A program made the position numbers and the translations under genes. Positions 11,786-22,259 of a stretch of DNA of 64,000 bases are shown here, piece by piece. The stretch's first letter is position 1, and each line of letters starts with the position of its first letter. The stretch spans positions 186,001-250,000 of the forward strand of contig JBLDXI010000038.1 of the NCBI GenBank assembly GCA_047495785.1, given 5' to 3'. The DNA comes from Lepidodermella squamata (Eukaryota; Gastrotricha). The notes under the pieces were generated by a model. That model did not search any database and was not told the DNA's origin. It saw only the letters and a list, made by a program, of their open reading frames with translations.

Positions 11786-13275
11786 ATGACGCGTCGACTA
11801 CTAGACGAGCTCAAGAAGTTCGTTTTATCAATTTTTAATCTTCGAAACTTGAATTTCAGGATTATTTCAGATTCCATGACCATCCTGTCGATTGGGCCAG
11901 TGTGGAGCAGGACCCTATCGATTTGAGAAGATGGCTGTGTTCAATCCAAGGACCTGTTGGTACAGCTTTTGAAGGAGGAAATTTCAGTCTTCAGTTGCAA
12001 TTCTCAGAAGAATATCCCGCAAAAGCTCCTTCCGCATCTTTCCTCACTGAGATTTTTCATCCAAACGGTAAGGAAAGTCCTTTAAGCTGTAGCCTGGAAG
12101 ATTTAATTTATTTATCCTAGTTGGAAATGATGGTAAGGTTTGCATCGATATTTTACGCGACGCCTGGAACCCTCGTTTCGATGTTCCGATCCTTCTTATG
12201 GCTATAAGGCAATTTCTCTGCTACCCCAGCCTTAAATCGCCTGTAAATAAAACGGCCTCCGATCTCTATATCAACGATGTCGACGATTTCGAAAATAGGG
12301 TGAAGACTATTATTCGAGAAACCTCTCGCTGTAAGAGCCAGAAAAAGCCAGCTGGCGTCACTGCTTATCATTTATCGCCGATCAGTTCTTGGAACCCTGT
12401 CGAAATTGGGAGGTGTTGTTTGGAACGTGATTTCGAAAGGTAACCTGGTGGTTATACAACAGTGTAGTTTACCTAATTAACAAAATTAGGCTTGGCCAAG
12501 ATTTGGATAGCTTCAGAAACTTGGAAGTCGACCTAAAGCGAATGACTATTTCAGGATCAATTACTGGTCCGAGAAACAGCCCATTGTTCAATCTGACGTA
12601 TGACTTCACGATCGAATTCGAAGGCAGCTATCCGAACTGTTCGACCTGGGTTAAATTTCACACTCATATTTATCATCCGAATTGTGAGAACTTAGCATTT
12701 TTCAATTTCAAGTAATTTTTATCTAATTTCGCAGTCACGGATGATGGCCGGATAGACCAGCGATTATTCTCATCAAAGCCAACATGCGGATCAAATCGAC
12801 TGGAGATCATTCTGTCGACCATGCAATCCCTGATGTGCAACCCGAATCCTAATTTTATCGTAAACTCCGAAGCATTGAGCATTTTCCATCGACCAGCCAA
12901 CGTACAACCGATCTTGTCGAATTTCGCCAAAGCGAGACTTCGAAATGAGTATAAACGCCTAAATAATGGCGTTCTGAAGCCTGTGGAGTCAAGCGATTTC
13001 ACCCTCTGGAAAGCTTCGATCGAAGACGAATTGTCGAAAAATACCTCAGAATTTAGCATCGAAATTCCGGAAGACTATCCTTTCCGGTGCCCTAGCGTGA
13101 AATTAGTTTCTTCCAAATTGTCCGAAGCCTGTGAAAGTAAGTTTTCCTATTCCGTCGATTTAATTTTTACGTTATAATTATTCATAAAGTTGGAAAGCGA
13201 TTGGCGAAATTGGAGCAAATGTGGAAGCCGACCAATGATTTGATCGATTTGGTGAAATGGCTGCAATTTAGCTGA
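11786..13275 (+). CDS. Triple UBC-domain protein B (paralogue of A)
   Basis: This is a second three-UBC protein of 409 residues, directly downstream of A on the same strand. Exons: 11786-11817, 11871-12067, 12121-12439, 12490-12683, 12735-13136 and 13190-13275, all in frame. Domain 1 reads RRLLDELKKF, IQGPVGTAFEGG, YPAKAP, HPN (74-76) and NDGKVCIDIL, keeping Cys84 at the catalytic position, then WNP. Domain 2 (about 183-310) keeps YP and HPN (245-247) but reads DDGRIDQRLF with Asp255 in place of Cys. Domain 3 (about 320-409) keeps IEIPEDYPFRCPSVKLVSSK but has neither HPN nor Cys. The 5' and post-HPN introns match those of A in position and phase; the intron between domains 2 and 3 present in A is absent here. 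An AG acceptor (11758-11759) 26 nt before ATG could receive a spliced leader. Confidence 0.88.
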
Positions 13276-13379
13276 CATGAACGATTGTGGTTTTTTTGTA
13301 TTTAGCATATTCAATATTTATCCAGCTGTTAAATGATTAATGCACGAGGAAGGCAGACGAGGATTCAAATGGATAACAC

Positions 13380-13385
13380 AATAAA
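13380..13385 (+). terminator. Poly(A) signal AATAAA of triple-UBC gene B
   Basis: A canonical AATAAA lies 104 nt after the stop of the second triple-UBC gene, with A/T-rich sequence following. Confidence 0.6.
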
Positions 13386-14666
13386 ATTTTAATTGTAAAA
13401 ACATATGTCAGACATATGTGTGTGTACGATGAATTTTCACATAGCTACTGCGTTCAGCTGAGGATCTGTAATTAAATATTTCGACGGTTTTTAGTAGGAA
13501 TAAAACCACCCATCCAGTTTCAGTAATGATGATGATGCGGATAAAATATTTACCAGCTGGAAAAATACCGGAAAGACGGCGCCATTGATCAAGGTTCGCA
13601 GCGATCTACGGCAAGGTGATTTTTTGTTTCCTAATGATGTGAAGCAGAAAATAGGTCACTTGATGCTTGTTAGACCTTATATAATTCAGGCAAATTGTTA
13701 TGATATCACAATTTAGTAATAGCAGGTGGACTAATAACGTCGCGTCCTATTACTTAATACAGCAATCTCATTATTAGTATTACTTTTCAATACTAATAAT
13801 AAATGGTAGTTGAGGTCATTGAGTAGCGCGCAAGAAGTGTAAAAAATGCGCGTGCTTGCGCATTGCGTGTGCGTCAACAATACGGACATAGGAGACGACA
13901 CACATGGCCAGGCTAGCACAATGTCGATAATACATGCCAGCAAATTATTGGATCCGCTTTTTATTATAATACAGTCCTAGCAGGAGGCACACATACGCGA
14001 CACACACGGCATTGTGCCCATTAAGTGCTGTGTGTAATAATATAATCGGAAAAGGGCGCTTTATTACCGTCGCGTCTTTTTTTACTATATAACGAGCGCC
14101 TTTCCGGCGCCACGACAACTCTCTAACCGAACCGTACTAGACGCAGCGACTTTTCATCGAAATCGCTAACCGCGATTATCATATTCCTCGCGTTCAAAAT
14201 CGCGCCTCAAAATTGGTCGCCGCCAGCAATCGCGCGCGTGTCTAAGAAATTTTCGATTTCATTACACAGACACCAGCACGCTAAATTACTTATTATCTGA
14301 CTGCACACTTGTCGCAACATCATCGTCATTGCTCGCCCAATTTATATAGCTACATCACAATTTTGTTGTTATTTATATTGCTATTATTGTCATCATCATC
14401 ATCATCGTCGTCAGTAGCTTCGTTGTTATTTGACTGTCGCGTATAGTACTGACATTTTTCATGTCGATAATTTTGTTTATTCCCCCATATTATATATATA
14501 GAGCGTATTCAGGCAATCGCTCCGTTATGTCCTATTACGATGATTTTCAGCTAACAAGAGCATATATAGTGATGCTGGTGGGCAAAAACACAAAATCGCA
14601 AGAAAAAATTCACCTCTTATTTTATCTGCCCTAGAATTTGTATTTAATTTTATTGGGACAAAACCA
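13386..14666. other. Intergenic region upstream of the PKA-R gene
   Basis: No coding exon was recognised. The sequence has A/T-rich trinucleotide runs and, near 14487-14502, a TATATATATA-like stretch about 165 nt before the PKA-R start codon that could be a TATA box. A CTAG acceptor-like site at about 14630 precedes the ATG. Confidence 0.4.
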
Positions 14667-17600
14667 ATGGAAAGTAACCGCAGCCAGAGCACGGAGCAAT
14701 TACTGCGAGAATTCGACCAATATGCTGAGAAATACAACGTCAGGCGGCTTTTGAAAAATTGCATCATCGAACTAGGCCGCCATAAGCCTGAAGATCCTGT
14801 TTCTTTCCTGATCGATCACTTCACGCGGGTTTCTATGAAGCAAATGGTAAGTCTTAAGTATATTATTAGCCGCGGAAGTTTTTACTTTTTTGATTGTTAA
14901 ATGCGTGCGGCGAGAAATTATTTTTAACGAGTTTTTTTCGGTTCCTGGCTTGAATAATGTTAGACTTTGCCTAAAATCCAGGCCGTCCCTGCCGATAGCA
15001 GGCAAATCAGCGATGATGACACGGTCGCGGTATGAACCACGCCGGTGTATTAATCCTTGTCTGACTTTTAATTTTAACATATTTTCTGACAATATCTGTG
15101 TAGAATGCGAATGCCATCGTCTCGTTTATTTCTTCTCATCCTTGTCGTGATGCATTTTTAGAGGACTGTATACTGCTACGTATATCATCTAAAGCTACTA
15201 AAAGCCATCCCTTTGATTTGTCCAGTTTTTCCTCGGAGAAAATTTTCGGTAAAGCGCTAACTGTCGACAAAATTCGATTTGAAAAATCGTTGTCATGTCT
15301 TTCGCCGTTGTTATTTTTCATTTATTTATAAGCTTGACGCCCGCGAGCGCACGAAAATACTCTGTCCTTTCCTAAGCGATGTGTGACATTGATTGATCTC
15401 GAAAGATTGCGCCAATATGCTCACTTTTCTGCCGGCATAGTCAATTTTCAATCTTCAAGCCAGTTTCACATTCATCTGCATATAGCCGTTGTTGGGTTGA
15501 TATTCTGTTACCCTGCGTGACTTTTCTCTTCTTGGTGAGTCCAAGAACGAACTAGCTGTCAGACCCCGCATGCCGGCTTTTTTGAGCTACTTTCAAGATA
15601 CCTGAACCTCAGCCAACTCAACCCAACCTTATGAAGTTTTAGCGCAGTGTTTGTGGGTCTGATTTTTTTTGAATACAACTAGGCTGGTATGCGAAACATT
15701 TACGCTATTAGTTTTGATAACTAATAATAGTTAGAATTGTGGTAGGTGCATCTAATACCTACGCTAGTGCTATGAAAGTAGACTCTTTACATCATAGCAG
15801 GATTTAACCTTCTATTACGCCATTTGTTGTGAAAAAAGCATTGTACATCGGTACAACAGCAAAACAAAGTGGCTATATGTGCCTATACTATTTCGCACCT
15901 TGCTACAAATAGAAAATTACCGACTATAAAATTACAATATATGAGTTCCATTGAATAAATAATTGAACCCAATGATTAACGAAATACTCATTCCTTATCA
16001 ATCTGGCATCGTTATAATATTTATATTTTATTGTATCATGTATTAAAAATCTTATTAATAAAACCATCTGGCAACTCCAGTAAGCCGAAATTCCGATCGG
16101 CAAAACTCAAAGGTAAACTTTTATTCTACTATCGATTTCAATTTAATTTCAAGCCTGAGTGTAAAATTTTAAGGGTTTTCTATAGGCGTATGCATTTTAA
16201 TATAGCAGCCTTTCCTGCTGATGAGTCTGAGTTGTAAGAACTTGGCACAATATGCTAGCACGCAAATAGCGCGTGAAAATGAGGGAATCCATCATAATAT
16301 CGACAATCACAGTTCGGCGATTGCCTGCGTTGCTAGGGGCAACGGCGTGCATCAACACTGCGCCAATGTCTTCTTCATAATTTATTATTTCATCGGACGC
16401 GATTGATGTTCGATCGGTCGACTAATGGAAACTCGAAGCGGGCGTGATGTTTTAGAAAGGCCATTACCTTTACCCTCTGTAAAATAGGTAATATACTACT
16501 GTGATGATGGTAGACTAAATCTTGTAGTACGTCGCTTTTATATGAACTTGCGACAGCGCGAAAGTAATCCCAGGCAACAGCGCCACCTGGGCAACGCGCA
16601 TTGTATACTCTTGGACTTCCGTGTTTTTCCAGCATTGATATTATGAAAGCCGGCAAAAAAGTAGTAATTGGCAGCCATTTCCTAGCCCTTTGTTTACAAC
16701 TTCTCGACAACATATGCGCAGCATATTTTCTTTAATTATAACTTTCTTCGCAGAAACTTTGTTTCCTGAACTTTTTTATTCTCTACATTTTACAAAATCA
16801 CGGTGATGGAGTCATTCCAAGGCAGTGTGTTTGGTGTAGCGAACCGAGTCATATTTTTTTGCATATCTTTTTAGGTAAAATTTGGCGCTAACGGGTGCTT
16901 CGATTTGGTACTCATCTCAAGTACTTGCAAGCGTTCAATTTTTGTTCGCGAAGAAGCTAATGACCCGCTATCAAGTTATGCGCATTTAACTCACCGCAGC
17001 ATTTTTTTTTCTGCCTGGTTTCGGTATTCAATTTAGGCGTTTCGTTACCCGCAAGAAGTGATATAGCGCCAAAAAACTTGGGTGTATTACGCATCTCTTT
17101 TCCATTTGCAACATCGTCTTTATCATTTCATCCCATTTTGATAATCTAATGTAACGGCCGCTCGGCCGTTGGGACTGTAGTTTGCTGGCTTTTATTGAAA
17201 AAACAATATATCAGCGATTCGGGCCCAAAAGAGATCTCTTCAGAAAACAAACATAATAGTAATAGGTTATTATTAAAGGGCTAAAACTATTTCGCATCGT
17301 AAACACGATTTAGCTACAAATCATCAGCGCTGCCATGATATGGATTCATATATGTATATATATAAATCGCCTACCATCATTGTTCTTCACCAGGCAGTTC
17401 TTTTTAGTATCGACGCATTCATAGTCTTCCGAGCCGCCGGCAATATGTTGTATAGGGCGCATCGACCATCGATGATCGGCGCCGCGCGTGTACTAGAAAT
17501 GGCTTATTAGGTTATTCCTTAACTATAAATTGATATGAAGAGAGAGGAAAGGAGAGAGAAAGAGCCTATGAGGCAGAGAAAAAACCCGCGCGATCCGCGG

Positions 17601-20228
17601 AAACGCCGTCATGCGCCGAGCATTGTAATATTATTCTACGCTGGCGATATATATTGGATCCGCCGCGTCTTCGCTGCTTTCCTCGCCCGTTTTACTCATG
17701 GGTGTACAGATAAATGCATTGACGCCGCTGAAGATGATAAAAGCAAGTACTGCGCGCGTTGTGGTGCCGTTGTAGATTTTATTGTATTACTACACTTCTC
17801 CACTACCGAGAGTATTACCGAGTCTAAAGCTGCGCAGTCAGCAGCCGTCTGTTTTGTGGCCCCGACGCAGCCAAGCGCGGGAAAGAAAAAAATAGATAGA
17901 TATAAGCAAAAGCGAAACTCTCATAGTTCGCCGATGTTTCCTAATAGGCCATTGCGTATAATAATACAACATGAGATACGTCATATATATGTAGCAAAAG
18001 ATGCATGGCGTATATATTTATACACTAGTAGAAATATGTTGCCGCGCACAAATTATTTGTATCTTTTAGATTTTTTTATCGCTCGCCTTTTTTTCTCAGC
18101 TGCGAAATTTCAGGCTATGATGATGACACGCACGCTAGAGCACTTCTAAGTTAGGATACCTTAAGATTTATTATAGCTCGCGTTTTTATCTCTGCGAAAA
18201 AGGGTAGCACCGCGAAACACCGGCATATCATGTGGATACTTGGAATGACTCCATCCTTTTTATGTCCCGATTTTATCTACCCGACTTTTATAGGTACACA
18301 TTCGTACACTGAAATCAGCCAGCCGGCCTTGGAGATGTCGGCTAGAGAGCCGGCGATAATTACCAAAAATTAGGCCTTCGTTGATCGGAGAGAAATAATC
18401 AAACGATCTGCTGATGTGCTGTGGCTGCTGAGCACATTAATCATATAGCATTCGTTGTTTTTATTGTAATCACGCCTAATCATGGGGGCGAATTCGACCA
18501 AGCGAATGAGGCCGTGTTGGAAAAAGGTGCTACTCTTTCGTGCAGTAATATATCGTGTTTTATTTTTATTTCGATTAATAAATTGCCTCTTCTAAACAAA
18601 GAGGTGTCGCCTCAAGTGGGCACTATAGATTTTGCTCTCGCTTCGGCCAGGCGCGCGCTCGATTTTTCGCCGCTGTAGCATTCGAAAAAAACCCTTTTTT
18701 AATCAGTCCCATGCATAGACTTGACTTAAAAGCTATGTTTGCGTAAAAAAATCAGATTAGGCCGCAATCAAGCCAGCGCGTAGCTGCTATGAAAAATCAT
18801 TAAATTTGACTGCCTATTTTTAACATCACCTGTTTTTATATCAATTCAAGAACCAGCAAGTCGGTTCATCCGAACAAGTTACAACAAAAGACATGTCTGC
18901 GCACAACAAGCACAGTGATGACGAAGATGATGGCGAGCCCGAACCTCCTCCGCAGCGGCCTGTTACCGGCGGCCGAAAACGCCGCGAGGCTTTCGCCAAC
19001 CCGGTAAAATATTCACCTTTAACCTCTGATGATCCATATTTAAGATGAATTTTTCTCTATCAGACAATTGACCCTGAGGAAGCGGCGAATTACGTGAAGA
19101 AAGTTGTCGAGAAAGACCCGAAGTTGCGAGTTGAAATCGAAAAGGCCGTTTCCAAGAATTTACTCTTCCAACATCTCGATTCCCATGAGAAGAACGACGT
19201 TATCGACGCCATGTTCCCAATGGAGTTCAAGGTTTGCTAAATTCATCATGCCCCAAATGAGTTTTTTATGTTTTCTTTGTTCCTAAGGCTGGCGATAATA
19301 TCATCACACAAGGCGACGAGGGTGACAATTTTTACGTCAGCTATCTTGGCGAGGCACGTTTTCTTTGTAATAATATGCATTCCACAGACCGCAAAAATTC
19401 GATGAGCGGAGAAATATAGGACAAATGCAGGAATTTTTTAGCTAATTATAGCGTTGACATGGCTAACAAATTGAAGTTGGATAGCTTGAGGCTATTAGAA
19501 GTGCGCAAGCGTTTTTCTAGGACAGCGATGTGTGAAATTGTCTTGTAATAATTTTTTGTCGAATTATAGGTTGAAGTTTTCGTCAATAACAATCGCATCT
19601 GCGCGCTTCCCGAGGGCACCGGTTTCGGTGAACTGGCCATCATCTACAACAAACCTCGTGCTGCCACTATTAAAGCCAAATCCGATGTTGTCAAAGTGTG
19701 GGCCCTCGATCGCGACACCTATACGTGAGCATTTTGATAACAGTTAAATCCTGACCAAAATGCTTCTAATCCTACAGGCGAATCTTGATGAGCTCAACGA
19801 TTAAAAAGCGCCAAATGTACGACGACTTCCTGAAGCAAGTCCCGATTCTAGAAACCCTCGACCAATGGGAGCGGCTCACTGTTGCGGACGCGTTGGTGCC
19901 GTGCGAATTTAACAAAGGCGATGCAGTTATCAGGCAAGGCGACCAAGGCGATGATTTTTTCATCATCGTCGAGGGTGAAGCTCGTGTTCTCATTAAGAAG
20001 TCGCCAAATGAAGCTGAGAGCGAGGTGGGTCGCCTGAAGAAGAGCGACTACTTCGGCGAGTTGGCCCTCATTTTCGATAAGCCACGTGCCGCCACCGTCA
20101 TAGCCGACACGCACCTGCGATGCGTGAAACTCGATCGCAGCCGGTTCGAACGTCTTCTCGGTCCGTGCGCTTCTCTGCTGCAGCGCAACCTCGAAAAGTA
20201 CAACCAGTACATCAAGCCAGACAAGTGA
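14667..20228 (+). CDS. PRKAR1: cAMP-dependent protein kinase type I regulatory subunit
   Basis: This subunit dimerises, anchors to AKAPs and inhibits the PKA catalytic subunit until cAMP binds. The protein has 390 residues (human RI-alpha 381). Exons: 14667-14846, 18851-19003, 19064-19231, 19288-19353, 19570-19724 and 19778-20228. The N-terminal docking/dimerisation domain (about 10-55) reads [20 protein letters not shown]. An acidic, Pro-rich linker leads to the pseudosubstrate RKRREAFAN, with Ala at the phosphoacceptor site as in type I subunits. Two cyclic-nucleotide-binding domains follow. CNB-A contains [18 protein letters not shown] and CNB-B contains [18 protein letters not shown]; both keep the Glu and Arg of the phosphate-binding cassette. 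The C-terminus matches RI subunits. The donor of the fourth exon must be GC (GAG|GCACGT) to give YVSYLGE-VEVFVNN. Intron 1 is about 4 kb, so alternative first exons are possible. Confidence 0.95.
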
Positions 20229-22259
20229 TGATCGTCCCGCCACTAATCTTTTGTTGCCAATTCACTCAATCAGCCACTTCTCGAGTGCTTTTGGCGCCAT
20301 TTTTCACTTCCCTAGTGCATGCAAACAACATCAAGTCTACAATATTTTAATTGATATGTATATTGTATACCAACAAAAGCTACACTGCGCCGTTATTTAC
20401 CGCGAATCAAGTGTTTTCAGCCCTTCTGTTTTAGTCTTTTCAGCATTTTTGCCTCTCAGTAGCGATTTCAGTGTCAGAACTTTCTTGAACCTGATGATGA
20501 ATGATGAATTGCGTTTTGTGCCATGACCGCCGTGAGCGCAGACGAAAGCTATGTGAGTATATAAGAAATAGGTAACTATTATTATTACTGACGTAATATC
20601 GCTGAATTCTTATAATAATGAAAAAAAATCGTTTTGTTTTTACAACGCGATTCTGATGATGACGATGATGCTAAAACTTTCTATCTCTCTTGGTCTCTCT
20701 AAAATCTTCAAGTGTTTTATTGCGATAATTCAGTTTTATCATCGGCGTGGTATCGTAAAGTCGCTTCACGATATGTTCTTGAAAAAAACCATGTATCGTC
20801 TCTTTCTCGTCATCGCTGCGTTTTTGGCCGAAGCGTTTCAGTGCCGCATTGATAATTCAATTTTGATCGAATGATAATTATTGAAAATTGTAATTATTCT
20901 ATACTATCCTCATAGCGCTCGCCAATGTTTACTGTTTCTTCGCAACTGTAGGGCTGAGAATCGTGCGCCTTTTAACGAGATGAAATGGATTATTTTTGCT
21001 GCCTTTTTATGGTCGATGATGTGTGATGGTGGTCGCGGCCGATGACGTGGTTGAAACAGCCAACAGCTGCCCGAAATTCTACTGAAATAGTCGTTGTTAT
21101 ATCTTTTCAAATTACCATTATCATAAAAATTTGTGCATAAGCGTCTCAAATTATAGGTAATTATAATACATTATACTTACGGTAATTCTATCATGCATTT
21201 ACTACAGTGCATTTTGCATTTGTTGCTGTATAGCTTGTAGAGATAACATGTTGTTGTGGAGAATAAATCATTTCGTGACGAGTGAACGCAGCTTTTCTAG
21301 ATATTACCCACCTACTTACCTGTCAAAAGTAACGACACTTCCAGCAACAGGTGAGGCATAAACCACAGGTGAAGCGTGCCTACACCACAGCAGCTGCATC
21401 GACCTGTCAATTAACCCGCACATTATTTATTATTCTCGTTTTTTTATTGCAACAACGCCGCAAAAATATGCAAACATGACTTGAATATAGGTATCAAGGC
21501 CAGCAACCACCATAATGTTATCATGTAACAAGAAATCGCGTTCATTTATAACCGAAGAAAAAATTCATAATCAAATTCATAAATATTGAGAAGTCGAATT
21601 TCCTTCACTTCGAAAATAGGACAAGAAATAATTGTGCCGGTAGCTTGCGTGTTCCAAGTCACAACACCTTTCAAGAGAGAGGAACAAAACCATACAAACA
21701 ACGATATAAAGCTTGACTGGATTATAAGAGCACGAGTTTCGATTACAGCACAGATCCGCGAAACAGATTTAGGGAAGACCTTAAAATAACGACATCACAT
21801 TACGGAATGTGCGACGTAATGACTTGAAAAAATTGGAGTTTTTACAAAAAGAAACAGCACAACATTGACACCGAAATATTTCAGAGCTGCAATGTCGAAA
21901 ATATTCAACGTTCACAAGAATGAAGCGTATTTTAGAAAATAAATACGGTCTCTCTCTCTCCCGCTCGAAAAATCACCAATAAATAATTTTGACATTTAAT
22001 AATAAATAAAGTTCATTTCTGCGACTATGAAGATCTATCACAAGTAACCAGGAAATTCCCATCGTCGTGTGATCTGGATTTTAAATGCTGATCCCACGCG
22101 AAATACCGTCACCAAAAGAGATCTCTAACGTTGTAGTTATTGTCATTAGTAATAGAAGATGAGGTACGCCTGGTGTCTTCCGGAATTTCTCCTTCGCAGA
22201 ATATTCACCGTGTTAACGCCATAATTATTGATGTAATTGAACAATGTTTCGAAGTTTCG
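20229..22259. other. Intergenic region between PKA-R and SGSM3
   Basis: The region holds the 3' flanks of two convergent genes. It is A/T-rich, with several AATAAA-like strings near 21950-22010, and has no exon I can support. Confidence 0.4.

Noticed and set aside
17535-18149. 204-codon ORF in the first intron of the PKA-R gene
   Set aside because: Composition is mixed, with basic runs and random hydrophobic stretches, and there is no domain or good splice signal. It is most likely chance in G/C-richer intron DNA, though an alternative exon cannot be excluded.
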